The position numbers and the translations under genes were made by a program. From the NCBI RefSeq assembly GCF_900114625.1, contig NZ_FOZL01000001.1, positions 4,278,001-4,342,000 of the forward strand: a stretch of 64,000 nucleotides of DNA, written 5' to 3'. Within the stretch, counting starts at the first letter, position 1; each line of letters begins with the position of its first letter. Shown piece after piece: positions 49,618 to 57,757 of this stretch. The notes under the pieces are model-generated. The model ran no database searches and was not told the origin of the DNA. It worked only from the letters and a program-made list of their open reading frames with translations. This DNA is from Granulicella pectinivorans. GTDB taxonomy: Bacteria > Acidobacteriota > Terriglobia > Terriglobales > Acidobacteriaceae.

Positions 49618-50505
49618 CTAGCAGATGGTCAGGACGGGGCAGACAGAGTTGGCAACGATGTTGGGGGTGAGGCCGTGCTCCAGGTACGAGAGCCAGAAGG
49701 AGGATTGACGGGCACCGAGGACGATGAGGCCGGCGTCAAGTCGCTGGGCCGCGGCGAGGATGGAGGTGGCAGCGTCCCCGTACTCCACGATGCACTCGGG
49801 CGTACACCAGTCGCGGGCGCGCTCGGGAATGAGGCTTTGCATGCCCTCGCGAAAGCCCTGGGTGAGGTGCTCGCGCTGATAGGGGGTGAGGGACTGCTCC
49901 TCGACGACCATGCAGAGGTAGAGATGGGCACCGCTGTCTTCGGCGAAGGAGAGGGCGTAGGGGAGCGCCTTTAAGGACTGCGCGGATAGGTCCGTGGCGA
50001 AGACGATGTTGCGAAAGACGAGGGGGCCACGGGCGGGCCAGCGGGCGGAGGGGCCCACGGTGAGGACGGGGCAGGCAGACTGGCGGATGAGCTTCTCGGC
50101 GGTGGAGCCGAGGAAGAGGCGCTCGATACCGTTTCTGGAGCGGGTTCCGGTGACGATGAGTCCGGCGTCGGTGGAGCGAGCCAGGGCAAGGATGGCCCTG
50201 GCGGGGTCGTGCGCCTGCGAGAGCTGTGCGTGCGTGGTGACGCCTTCGCGGGTGAGCGTGTGGCAGAGATCGCGGAGGCGGTCGTTCTGCACGCGGACGC
50301 GGTCGCCGACGGGGAGGCCGAGGAGAGCTTCTTCGGAGAGGATCGCGGCGGCGGGGTCGAAGACGTGCGCGACCTCGACGGAGGAGGCGAACCGCAGGGC
50401 CATGCCGCGGGCGTAGGCGGTGGCCTTCTCCGAGACCATGGAGAAGTCGGTTGCGAGGAGAATGGTATCGATCGAGACGGTGACGGGCTCTTCCAGGACG
50501 GGCAT
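49618..50505 (-). CDS. tandem universal stress protein
   Basis: 295 aa with two UspA domains. The first (about 8-150) has the ATP-binding pattern G-x2-G-x9-G-S/T in VTGTRSRNGIERLFLGSTAEKLI and CPVLTVGPS; the second (about 165-295) has degenerated there (VLGARQSSFWLSYLEHG). Double-domain Usp proteins are usually cytoplasmic stress or dormancy factors. A perfect CRP-type palindrome lies 69 bases before the start, and the downstream gene encodes a Crp-family regulator, so the regulator may control its own operon. Confidence 0.92.
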   Translation of the reverse strand: MPVLEEPVTVSIDTILLATDFSMVSEKATAYARGMALRFASSVEVAHVFDPAAAILSEEALLGLPVGDRVRVQNDRLRDLCHTLTREGVTTHAQLSQAHDPARAILALARSTDAGLIVTGTRSRNGIERLFLGSTAEKLIRQSACPVLTVGPSARWPARGPLVFRNIVFATDLSAQSLKALPYALSFAEDSGAHLYLCMVVEEQSLTPYQREHLTQGFREGMQSLIPERARDWCTPECIVEYGDAATSILAAAQRLDAGLIVLGARQSSFWLSYLEHGLTPNIVANSVCPVLTIC

Positions 50506-50573
50506 GAGAGGATCCTCCGGGGCCGAGATTCTTTTCGGCTGTAACCAGTAGACCGTGTGACGAGCGGTCTGGA

Positions 50574-50589
50574 TGTGACGGCGATCACA
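50574..50589. promoter_or_regulatory. CRP-type operator
   Basis: TGTGA-CGGCGA-TCACA, a perfect 16-base palindrome with the CRP half-sites, between the upstream membrane-protein stop (50590) and the stress-protein start (50505). It fits the recognition helix of the Crp-family protein encoded at 48835-49548. Being the only such site I found near a gene start strengthens the link. Confidence 0.75.
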
Positions 50590-51426
50590 TCAGTAGAGGC
50601 GGAGGGATTCGGGGTGCTCGTCGGGGGCGAGGAGGAGGATGGCTCCGCCAATGGCGAGGAGGGCAAGGCCGATGAGGAGGCGGATACCGGCGGCGGGACG
50701 CATGAGGAGGTATCCCTCCATGACGGTGAGGAGGGGGGCGAGGAGCCAGCGGGCGGAGAGGCGGCGGGGGTCGAGGCGAGGGATGAGCCAGAGGAGGAGG
50801 AGGACTTCGGGGGCGTCGAGCAGGAGGCAGCGCAGGGCTTCGGTGGCGGCGATGCTGCGGCTCCAGGGGGTGTGGACGGGGCTGGCCAGGGTGAGGATCA
50901 GGGCGGTTGCGAGGAAGATGGCGGCGATGGACCAGGCGGTCGGGGGGGTACGGTGCAGGGTGAGGATGGCCCATGCGGTGAGGGCCATGGCGGCGAGGAC
51001 GAGGGCAAGGCCGAGGCAGGCGCGGGGGGTCTCGGGGAGGGAGACGGGCAGGAGGACGAGGATGCCGGCTACTCCGGCCAGAGCTGGGATGAGCCAGCGG
51101 ATTTGGCCCTGGGCGACGACGATGACGATAGGGAGGAGGGCGAAGACGAGGACGTTGTACGACGAGGAGAGGAGGGTTTGGGCGTTGGTGAGGAGGATCA
51201 ACGGGGCGGCGAAGAGGGCCAGGCCGGGGAGGATGAGCCGGAGTTGCGTGTTGACGGGGGTTTTTCCGGAGAGGCAGACGATCGTCGTGGCGAGGGCGAG
51301 GAGGAGGAAGTGGAAGCCTTGAGATTGGAGCGCGGGGAGTTGGGATGGTAGAGTGCCGGCGGCGATCCATGCGGCGGAGCTCCATAGGCAGAGTGCGAAG
51401 AAGGCGAGGGTTGGGAGCTTGGTCAT
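50590..51426 (-). CDS. integral membrane protein, about nine to ten helices (DMT/EamA-like possible)
   Basis: ATG 51426 gives 278 aa (MTKLPTLAFFALCLWSSAAW). The protein is almost entirely hydrophobic, with helices spaced about 28 residues apart; charged residues sit only in short loops (PRLDPRRLSAR). The size and the WSSAAWIAAG N-terminal helix are like EamA/DMT-type carriers, but no decisive motif is seen. The longer frame that runs back into pnp DNA to 51810 is rejected. Transcribed toward the stress-protein gene, with the CRP-type site at the junction. Function unknown. Confidence 0.7.
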   Translation of the reverse strand: MTKLPTLAFFALCLWSSAAWIAAGTLPSQLPALQSQGFHFLLLALATTIVCLSGKTPVNTQLRLILPGLALFAAPLILLTNAQTLLSSSYNVLVFALLPIVIVVAQGQIRWLIPALAGVAGILVLLPVSLPETPRACLGLALVLAAMALTAWAILTLHRTPPTAWSIAAIFLATALILTLASPVHTPWSRSIAATEALRCLLLDAPEVLLLLWLIPRLDPRRLSARWLLAPLLTVMEGYLLMRPAAGIRLLIGLALLAIGGAILLLAPDEHPESLRLY

Positions 51427-51445
51427 GGTGGTGAAGTGAAAGGAA

Positions 51446-51471
51446 AAGGGCCATGCTTGCGCATGGCCCTT
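51446..51471 (-). terminator. rho-independent terminator after pnp
   Basis: AAGGGCCATGC (51446-51456), loop TTGC, GCATGGCCCTT (51461-51471). On the minus strand the stem is followed by TTTTCCTTT. It lies 16 bases after the pnp stop and separates it from the membrane gene. Confidence 0.85.
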
Positions 51472-51487
51472 CTTGCTGCGGTTCTGG

Positions 51488-53887
51488 TTAGCGGGGTCCG
51501 CCGCCGCCCTGGGGGGCTGCGCCACCGGGGCCGCCGGGACGGCGTCCACCGCGACGGCGACGGCCTCCGCCACCGGGGCGGCGATCGCCGGAACCGGCGG
51601 GGCGGGGGGTGCCGGGTGCTGCGCCGGGCGCGGGCTCGGCACGGTTGAAGTTCGGCTCGTCGTCGCCGCCCTCCTCGTCGTCACCCTCTTCGCCGTCGAA
51701 GTCTTCTGCGTCTTCGGGGGCTTCGGTGGTGGGTTCGGGGCGGGCGATGGGTGCGCCGTAGGCGGAGGGCTCAGCGACCTCGGGGAGGCCGAGCTTGGCG
51801 CGCTGCTCACGCAGGACAGCCTTGCGGGAGAGCTTGATGCGGTTGCCTTCGATGGAGAGGACCTTGACCAGGATCTGATCGCCCTCGCGGAGCTCGTCCT
51901 TGACTTCCTTGACGCGGTGCTCTGCGATCTCGGAGACGTGGAGGAGACCGTCGGTGCCGGGGAAGATCTCGACGAATGCGCCGAACTCGGCGATGCGTAC
52001 GACCTTGCCCAGGTAGATCTTGCCGATCTCGGGGACGGCGGTGATGTCGGAGATCATCTGGATAGCGCGGGAGAGACCGTCGGCGTCGGAGGACGCTACG
52101 TTGACGCGGCCCGTGTCGTCGACATCGATCTTGACGCCGGTGGCATCGATGATGCCGCGGATGACCTTTCCGCCAGGTCCGATGAGGTCGCGGATCTTGT
52201 CGGTGGGGATCTGGATGGTGTGGATGCGGGGAGCGAAGGCGCTCTTCTCAGAGGCTGCGCTGGCGATGGTCGCGTCCATGGTGTCGAGGAGCGAGAGACG
52301 GCCCACGCGGGCCTGTTCGAGGGCTTCGCGCATGATCTGGGCGGTGATGCCCATGACCTTGATGTCCATCTGGAGCGCGGTGATTCCCTTGCGGGTTCCG
52401 GCTACCTTGAAGTCCATGTCGCCGTAATGATCTTCGGCACCGGCGATGTCGGAGAGGACGGCGTACTTGTCACCATCGAGGACGAGGCCCATGGCCACAC
52501 CGGCGACGGCTCCCTTGAGGGGGATACCGGCTGCCATGAGCGCGAGGGAGGCACCGCAGACGGTGGCCATCGAGGAGGAACCGTTCGACTCGAGGATGTC
52601 CGAGACGACGCGGAGGGTGTACGGGGACTCATCTTCCGCGGGGAGGACGGCCTCGATGGCGCGGTACGCGAGGGCACCGTGACCGATCTCGCGACGGCCT
52701 ACGCCGGACATGCGGCCGACTTCGCCGACCGAGAAGGGCGGGAAGTTGTAGTGGAGCATGAAGCGGCGCTTCTGCTCGCCTTCGTAGGTTTCGATGCGCT
52801 GCGCGTCGTCGGTGGTGCCGAGGGTCGCGGAGACGAGAGCCTGGGTCTCGCCGCGCTGGAAGAGGGCCGAACCGTGCACGCGGGGGAGAACGCCAACCTC
52901 GACGGTGACCTCACGGATCTGGTCGAAGGCGCGGTGATCGGGGCGGATGCGGTCGTTGAGGACCTGATCGCGGAAGATGTTTTCGCGGAGGAGCTCGTAG
53001 TACTTGGAGAGTTTCTTGCCGGCGGAGGGATCGTCAGCGGGAAGATCCTTCTTGAGCTCGTCCTTGATCTCCTTGACGAGAGCGTAGGACTCGAACTTGG
53101 GGTGCTTCTGGGTGTTGAGGGCGTCCTTGAGGCGCTCGCCGACCTTCTCGCCGAGGGCGTTGAGGTACTCGACGTCGATCTCGACGGGCTTCACTTCGCG
53201 CTTGGTCTTACCGGCGCGGCTGACGAGATCGTCGATCGCCGCGACGATCTTCTTGATCTCGACGTGGGCGAACTCGATGGCACCGACGACGACCTCTTCC
53301 GAGATCTCCTTCGAGCCGGACTCGACCATCACGATGCCGTCCTTGGTGCCGACGACCATGATGTTGAGCAGGCTGACGGCGCGCTCGGCGTAGGTGGGGT
53401 TCACGATGTAGGCGCCATCGATGTAACCGACGCGAACGGCTCCGACGGGGCCGTGGAAGGGGATGTCCGAGAGGGCGAGGGCGCAGGATGCGCCGTTGAT
53501 GCCGAGGACGTCAGGATCGTTTTCCTTGTCAGCCGAGTAGACGAACGCGACCACCTGGGTCTCGTTGCGGAAGGTCTCGGGGAAGAGCGGGCGGATGGGG
53601 CGGTCGATCTGACGGCAGGTCAGGATTTCCTTTTCGGAGGGACGGCCTTCGCGCTTGATGAAGCCACCGGGGATTCGTCCGCCGGCGTAGGTGAACTCGC
53701 GGTACTCGACGGTGAGGGGGAAGAAGTCGATGCCATCCTTGGGCTCAGGGGAGGCCACGGCCGTGGCGAGGACAACGTTGTCTCCGCTGCTGGTGAGGGC
53801 TGCACCGGAGGCCTGCTTGGCCATCCGTCCGGTCTCAAATTTGATCTGCTTGCCGCCGGCAAGCTCTACGGTAACGTCCTGCTTCAT
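51488..53887 (-). CDS. pnp: polyribonucleotide nucleotidyltransferase (PNPase)
   Basis: ATG 53887 gives 799 aa beginning MKQDVTVELAGGKQIKFETG, the family start. Two RNase PH-like cores (about 10-230 and 320-545) are joined by a helical domain; FFPLTVEYREFTYAGGRIPGG and GHGALAYRAIEAVLP are catalytic-core segments. The KH domain follows (IPTDKIRDLIGPGGKVIRGI) and the S1 domain (YLGKVVRIAEFGAFVEIFPG). The last 90 residues are an added acidic run (EDAEDFDGEEGDDEEGGDDE) then a Pro/Gly/Arg-rich RGG-like tail. It degrades RNA 3'-5' with phosphate. Downstream of rpsO, as in many bacteria, but with a terminator in between. Confidence 0.97.
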   Translation of the reverse strand: MKQDVTVELAGGKQIKFETGRMAKQASGAALTSSGDNVVLATAVASPEPKDGIDFFPLTVEYREFTYAGGRIPGGFIKREGRPSEKEILTCRQIDRPIRPLFPETFRNETQVVAFVYSADKENDPDVLGINGASCALALSDIPFHGPVGAVRVGYIDGAYIVNPTYAERAVSLLNIMVVGTKDGIVMVESGSKEISEEVVVGAIEFAHVEIKKIVAAIDDLVSRAGKTKREVKPVEIDVEYLNALGEKVGERLKDALNTQKHPKFESYALVKEIKDELKKDLPADDPSAGKKLSKYYELLRENIFRDQVLNDRIRPDHRAFDQIREVTVEVGVLPRVHGSALFQRGETQALVSATLGTTDDAQRIETYEGEQKRRFMLHYNFPPFSVGEVGRMSGVGRREIGHGALAYRAIEAVLPAEDESPYTLRVVSDILESNGSSSMATVCGASLALMAAGIPLKGAVAGVAMGLVLDGDKYAVLSDIAGAEDHYGDMDFKVAGTRKGITALQMDIKVMGITAQIMREALEQARVGRLSLLDTMDATIASAASEKSAFAPRIHTIQIPTDKIRDLIGPGGKVIRGIIDATGVKIDVDDTGRVNVASSDADGLSRAIQMISDITAVPEIGKIYLGKVVRIAEFGAFVEIFPGTDGLLHVSEIAEHRVKEVKDELREGDQILVKVLSIEGNRIKLSRKAVLREQRAKLGLPEVAEPSAYGAPIARPEPTTEAPEDAEDFDGEEGDDEEGGDDEPNFNRAEPAPGAAPGTPRPAGSGDRRPGGGGRRRRGGRRPGGPGGAAPQGGGGPR

Positions 53888-53955
53888 AGGTTTTCTTCTC
53901 TCTTTTTTCGTCGTTGGAAATCGTAAGGCCGCTAGGGCAATCGCACGCACAGCGA

Positions 53956-54016
53956 GGCGCAGCCTTCCGGCTCCGGCCGGAATAGGCAGCGCGCTGCACT
54001 TTGCTTTGGCTGCGCC
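53956..54016 (-). promoter_or_regulatory. structured leader upstream of pnp
   Basis: GGCGCAGCC (53956-53964) and GGCTGCGCC (54008-54016) are exact complements, with a GC-rich self-complementary stretch between (CCGGCTCCGGCCGG). It lies 69-129 bases before the pnp start. In E. coli a leader stem cut by RNase III mediates pnp autocontrol; a similar role is inferred only. I see no gene in the 53888-54254 region. Confidence 0.45.
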
Positions 54017-54220
54017 GTGGATTGTGTGCTGCGTCCGCCGGTGAGGGCGTGCGCGGCATGCGGGCAGGGTGTTGGAGCGGGATCCAGGCCCAGGCTCATC
54101 CGCAGCTCCCTAGGCAGGATCGAATGGGATCCTTGCGGGGGTGCTGGTGCGATGAATGGGTTCTGGTCAAATGGCTCGTCCTGAATGGGTCACGGTGCGA
54201 AGAGGCACGTAAAAGTCGAA

Positions 54221-54249
54221 AAGGCTCGACTCTTGCGGAGTCGAGCCTT
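54221..54249 (-). terminator. rho-independent terminator after rpsO
   Basis: AAGGCTCGACTC (54221-54232), loop TTGCG, GAGTCGAGCCTT (54238-54249); T-rich sequence follows on the minus strand. It lies five bases after the rpsO stop. Confidence 0.88.
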
Positions 54250-54254
54250 GAAGA

Positions 54255-54521
54255 CTACTTGCGGATGCCCAGCTTGCCGATGACATCGCGGTAGCGATCG
54301 GCGTCGCACTTCTTGAGATAGTCCAGCAGACGACGGCGCTTGCTGACGAGCATGAGGAGACCACGGCGCGAACCATGATCCTTCTTGTGCGTCTTGAAGT
54401 GCTCGGTGAGCTCACCGATGCGTTCGCTGAGAATAGCGATCTGGACTTCGGGGCTCCCGGTATCGGAGTCATGCGTACGGAACTTGGCGATAATGTCGGT
54501 CTTCTTAACAGGTGCTAACAC
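54255..54521 (-). CDS. rpsO: 30S ribosomal protein S15
   Basis: 88 aa, standard. Family segments: FRTHDSDTGSPEVQIAILSERI, LTEHFKTHKKDHGSRRGLLMLVSKRRRLLDYLKK. S15 binds 16S rRNA helices of the central domain early in 30S assembly and commonly autoregulates its own message. Followed by a terminator and then pnp on the same strand. The start MLAPVKKTDIIAKF is slightly extended compared with many S15 proteins; the ATG at 54521 has only a weak ribosome site (AGGAGAAGTACCTGCTG is some bases upstream). Confidence 0.97.
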   Translation of the reverse strand: MLAPVKKTDIIAKFRTHDSDTGSPEVQIAILSERIGELTEHFKTHKKDHGSRRGLLMLVSKRRRLLDYLKKCDADRYRDVIGKLGIRK

Positions 54522-54620
54522 AGCAGGTACTTCTCCTAAAATCTCTAGTCCACTCTCTTAGTGTCTCCCTAAAGGGTACCACCGGAAGAGGAGCAGGGCA
54601 AATGCACCCTCCGGCCACCC

Positions 54621-54638
54621 TTGGACAGATTTGTCCAA
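54621..54638. promoter_or_regulatory. palindrome between rpsO and the dienelactone hydrolase gene
   Basis: TTGGACA (54621-54627) GATT TGTCCAA (54632-54638), an exact 7-base dyad, about 100 bases upstream of rpsO. It may be an operator or part of the preceding gene's terminator. Confidence 0.4.
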
Positions 54639-54693
54639 CTATCGGGGTGACAACCATCCGGTAACGCCGCAATCACACGCGCGAACCAGAAGG

Positions 54694-55380
54694 CTAAGAG
54701 ATGTGCGTCTTCAAAAACTGTAACGTGCGCTCATCGGCAATCTGAGCGGCTTCCTGATTGTAGCTCGAACGGGCGAAGTTTGCGAAGGCGTGGCCTACGC
54801 CGGGGTAAGTAAAGATCTCGACGCCGGGGTGCGCGTTGCGTACGGCGTCGACCTGATCGGTGCCAATGTGGTCGTCGTCGGCCCCGAAATGGAGCATGAC
54901 GGGGCAGGTGGGCTGCTCGGTGGCGAACTTGCCGATGCCGCCGGGATAGTAGGCGACGGCGCAGGCGGGTACCACGCCGAGGGCTTCGCCACGTACGGCC
55001 GAGACCCAGGTCATGAGGCCACCGTAGCAGTAGCCGGTGACGGCCACCTTGCCGGCTGTGGCCTTGACGTAGGCGAAGGCGGCGGCTACGTCCTTGATCT
55101 GGATGCTGGGATCGAGTTTGGCGTAGAGATCGAAGGCCTTCTTCATGTCGTCGGGACCGTAGCCGAGCTGGAGGTCGCGCTCGAAGCGATCGAAGAGAGC
55201 CGGGGCGATGGCGAGGAAGCCTTCCTTGGCGTATCCGTCGACGACTGCCTGGATGGAGGGGTTGACACCGAAGATCTCCTGGACAACGACGACGGCTCCT
55301 ACAGGGGTGCCCTCGGGTTTGGCTACGTATGCCTTCAATTCGTGTCCGTCGACCGCGGTCAGGTTTACCCACTCACTCAT
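54694..55380 (-). CDS. dienelactone hydrolase family protein
   Basis: ATG 55380, with AAGGAG 8-13 bases upstream, gives 228 aa (MSEWVNLTAVDGHELKAYVA). Alpha/beta hydrolase with Cys nucleophile in GYCYGGLMTW, acid in LHFGADDDHIGTDQ and His in YPGVGHAFANF, the Cys-Asp-His triad of dienelactone hydrolases. It may open lactones in aromatic breakdown or hydrolyse other esters; no chlorocatechol or ketoadipate genes are near. A single gene between rpsO and the xylanase, on the same strand. Confidence 0.9.
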   Translation of the reverse strand: MSEWVNLTAVDGHELKAYVAKPEGTPVGAVVVVQEIFGVNPSIQAVVDGYAKEGFLAIAPALFDRFERDLQLGYGPDDMKKAFDLYAKLDPSIQIKDVAAAFAYVKATAGKVAVTGYCYGGLMTWVSAVRGEALGVVPACAVAYYPGGIGKFATEQPTCPVMLHFGADDDHIGTDQVDAVRNAHPGVEIFTYPGVGHAFANFARSSYNQEAAQIADERTLQFLKTHIS

Positions 55381-55428
55381 GTTTGTTCTCCTTGTTTCTT
55401 CCATCTGATGCATCGTAACGCAGCGCGG

Positions 55429-56616
55429 TTACGTTCTTGTCGTGGGGCGGGTGCGGTGCGCGATGGATGTTCGCATGGCAGCAAAGGCGGGCTTCGGTTT
55501 GTAGTCGGCGTCGAAGGGAAGGCAGCGCTCGGGGAGGTGGTCGGGCCTGGCCTTTTCGGTGTTGAGCCAGGTGTACTTGTCGGTGATGCCCCAGGTGAGC
55601 AGGCAGGTGACGGCGGGCTCGGTGAGGACGAGGTCGAGGAAGCGGGCGTAGGTGCCGGCGACGGCGGCGTCGCGGGTGGCCTGGTCGGCGGGGAGCTGGC
55701 GGTCGTTGATGTCGAGCTCGGTGAGGAAGACCTGCAGGTCCATACCGCGGATCTCGCGGAGGAAGTCCATGAGGCCAGGGCCGAAGGCGTTGGGGTTGCC
55801 GGCGGTGAGGTGGCACTGGATGCCTACGGCGTCGATGGGAATGGCGCGGGTCTTGAGGCGATGGAGGAGGAGGAGGATGGCCTGACGCTTGCGCCGGGCC
55901 TCCTCGTTCTCGCCCTCGATGCCGTAGTCGTTGTAGCAGAGGAGCGCGGTGGGGTCGGCGGCGCGGGCGGTCTTGAAGGCGAGTTCGATGTAGTCGGGGC
56001 CGGCGAGGGTGAGCCAGGGGGAGTTGCGGAGGCCGTCGGCGCGTCCGTCCCTGGGCTCGATGGCTTCGTTGACGACGTCCCAGGAGTGCATGCGGCCGGC
56101 GTAACGGCCGGCGACGCGCTCGATGTGCTCACGGAGGACGGCGCTTCCCTGCCCCGGGGCGATGGCGCTGAGCCACTGGGGGTTGTAGAGGTGCCAGCAG
56201 AGGTTGTGCCCGCGGATCTTGATGCGGTGGCTTTCGGCGAAGGCGATGAGGCCGTCGGCGGCCTCGAAGGTGTAGGTGTCGGGCGCGGGGTGGAGGGCCT
56301 GCCACTTCATCGCGTTTTCGGCGACGAGGATGCTGGACTGGCTGGCGACGAGGCCGGCGTAGGGCTTGTCGTCGCGGAGGGCGCGGACGTTGACGGCACA
56401 GCCGGTGAGCAGTCCGTGGGTGGCTCCGACGGCCTTGAGGGAGTGAGGGCCGGTGACGTCGTAGGCGGGGGCCTGATGATGAGGGGAGTTCGTCTGGTGG
56501 CCGCATCCGATGAGGGTCGCTGTTGCCGCCAGACTGGCGCGCGTGAGGAGATCACGGCGCGACCATGCGTTTACTTCCGGGACTCGCCGGAGTATTCCTT
56601 CATCTCGCTTGTCCAT
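55429..56616 (-). CDS. glycoside hydrolase family 10 endo-1,4-beta-xylanase, Tat-exported
   Basis: ATG 56616 gives 395 aa (MDKRDEGILRRVPEVNAWSRRDLLTRASLAATATLIGCG), a twin-arginine signal with a possible lipobox Cys (LIGC). GH10 barrel: the acid/base Glu in WDVVNEAI, the nucleophile Glu in FLTELDIND, plus NAMKWQALHP and GHNLCWHLYNPQW. It cleaves xylan backbones internally, with retention. The start codon region overlaps the preceding 75-residue gene by 46 bases. Together with the feruloyl-esterase-like gene at 16.9 kb this suggests use of plant hemicellulose. Confidence 0.93.
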   Translation of the reverse strand: MDKRDEGILRRVPEVNAWSRRDLLTRASLAATATLIGCGHQTNSPHHQAPAYDVTGPHSLKAVGATHGLLTGCAVNVRALRDDKPYAGLVASQSSILVAENAMKWQALHPAPDTYTFEAADGLIAFAESHRIKIRGHNLCWHLYNPQWLSAIAPGQGSAVLREHIERVAGRYAGRMHSWDVVNEAIEPRDGRADGLRNSPWLTLAGPDYIELAFKTARAADPTALLCYNDYGIEGENEEARRKRQAILLLLHRLKTRAIPIDAVGIQCHLTAGNPNAFGPGLMDFLREIRGMDLQVFLTELDINDRQLPADQATRDAAVAGTYARFLDLVLTEPAVTCLLTWGITDKYTWLNTEKARPDHLPERCLPFDADYKPKPAFAAMRTSIAHRTRPTTRT

Positions 56617-56798
56617 CGAAGAAAGTGTAGCAACTGACGCCACTCCCTGCCGATGAGGCGGAGGAAGTCGGAGAGCTGGACGGTATCGGCCTTCTGGCCG
56701 GTGTAGGTCTCAAAGCGCCAGCGGAGATAGGGGCTGCGCCAAGGGCGGAGGCGGGAGCCGCGGGTGGCGCGCCAGATGAATTGGAGGGTGCCGAGCAT
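56571..56798 (-). CDS. conserved-looking small basic protein, 75 aa
   Basis: From ATG 56798 (MLGTLQFIWRATRGSRLRPW) to the stop at 56571. The pattern FIWRATRGSRLRPWRSPYLRWRFETYTGQ is strongly non-random with many Arg, Trp and Tyr; the second half (LSDFLRLIGREWRQLLHFLRWT) is an amphipathic helix. It overlaps the start of the xylanase gene by 46 bases in another frame. I recall similar short proteins from Acidobacteriota but cannot name a family. Function unknown; a DNA- or RNA-binding role is only suggested by its charge. Confidence 0.65.
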   Translation of the reverse strand: MLGTLQFIWRATRGSRLRPWRSPYLRWRFETYTGQKADTVQLSDFLRLIGREWRQLLHFLRWTSEMKEYSGESRK

Positions 56799-56831
56799 GG
56801 GTTGAGTATAGCGGGATGGGCGGGGGAGGCT

Positions 56832-56867
56832 GTCTTCCCACATCTCACAGGCGAGATGTGGGAAGAC
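56832..56867. terminator. 15-bp hairpin after flgL (repeat family, short version)
   Basis: GTCTTCCCACATCTC (56832-56846), six-base loop, GAGATGTGGGAAGAC (56853-56867), a perfect stem. It shares CCCACATCTC/GAGATGTGGG with 24870-24895. It lies 12 bases after the flgL stop and most likely terminates the flagellar operon. Confidence 0.8.
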
Positions 56868-56878
56868 ATTCGTGTGGC

Positions 56879-57748
56879 TTACTTGAGGTAGTCGAAGAGG
56901 CTGCCTTTGCTGAGAGCGGCCATGAGGCTGAGCATCGCGGTGCGCTGGGTCTCGGTGTTCTTGAGGTCGGTGGCGACCTGGACGGTGTCGGCGGCGACGA
57001 GGGCGTTTTGCGTGACCTGGAGGTTTGCGACCTGGGTCTGGGTGTAGGTGCTGCTTGCGGTGAGGCGGTTGAGAGAGGAGCCGAGGGCGGTGCGCTGGGT
57101 GGAGACGTCGCTGAGCGCGGTGGAGAGGGCGGTGGTGTTGGCGGCGGTGACGGTGTTCGATTGCAGCGCGGCGATGACGGAGCCGAGCGCGGCGAAGGTG
57201 CTGGAGAAGACGGCGGAGCCGGGGAGGTTGGTGACCAGCGACTGGCCGGTTGGGGTCTTGAGGGTCTGCTGGACGGTATCGCCGGCGTAGGTGGCGGTGC
57301 CGGAGGTGTCGAGCGAGAAGGGTACGGTGGCGCCTTTGCTGCCGGAGAAGAGGTACTGGCCGAGGTAGCTGGTGTTGGCGAGGGTGAGAACCTCGCTCTG
57401 GATTCCCTGGAGCTGCGTGGCGATGGAGGATTGCTGGGCGTTGGTGAGGGTGCCGTTGGTGGCCTGGGTGGCGAGGGAGATGGCCGAGGTGAGCTGGGTG
57501 ACGACCTCGGCGAGGGCGGAGTCGGTGACCTGCATGACGCCGGTCTGCTGGGTGGCGGACTGGACGAAGGTGTCGGCGCGGGAGGCCTGGGAGGTGAGTT
57601 GCAGGGCCTGGGCGGCGGCGGTGGGGTCGTCGCTGAGCTGCTGGACGCGGAGCCCGCTGGAGAGCTCGTTGGTGAGTGTGGCCTCGGTCGCGGTGGACTG
57701 CGAAATGGAGGCGGAGAGGCCCTGGAGATAGTTGGGGTCTACGCGCAT
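56879..57748 (-). CDS. flgL: flagellar hook-associated protein 3
   Basis: 289 aa. Flagellin-like N-terminal helix (MRVDPNYLQGLSASISQSTATEATLTNELSSG...LSDDPTAAAQALQL) and matching C-terminal helix region (NTETQRTAMLSLMAALSKGSLFDYLK); the middle is Ser/Thr-rich. FlgL forms the second junction ring between hook and filament, under FlgK. Last gene of the minus-strand flagellar operon; 9 bases after flgK. The filament flagellin gene is not in the window. Confidence 0.92.
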   Translation of the reverse strand: MRVDPNYLQGLSASISQSTATEATLTNELSSGLRVQQLSDDPTAAAQALQLTSQASRADTFVQSATQQTGVMQVTDSALAEVVTQLTSAISLATQATNGTLTNAQQSSIATQLQGIQSEVLTLANTSYLGQYLFSGSKGATVPFSLDTSGTATYAGDTVQQTLKTPTGQSLVTNLPGSAVFSSTFAALGSVIAALQSNTVTAANTTALSTALSDVSTQRTALGSSLNRLTASSTYTQTQVANLQVTQNALVAADTVQVATDLKNTETQRTAMLSLMAALSKGSLFDYLK

Positions 57749-57757
57749 GGATGCTCC

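Noticed and set aside
51473..53926. 817-codon plus-strand frame opposite pnp
   Set aside because: Shadow of pnp, which has every PNPase domain.
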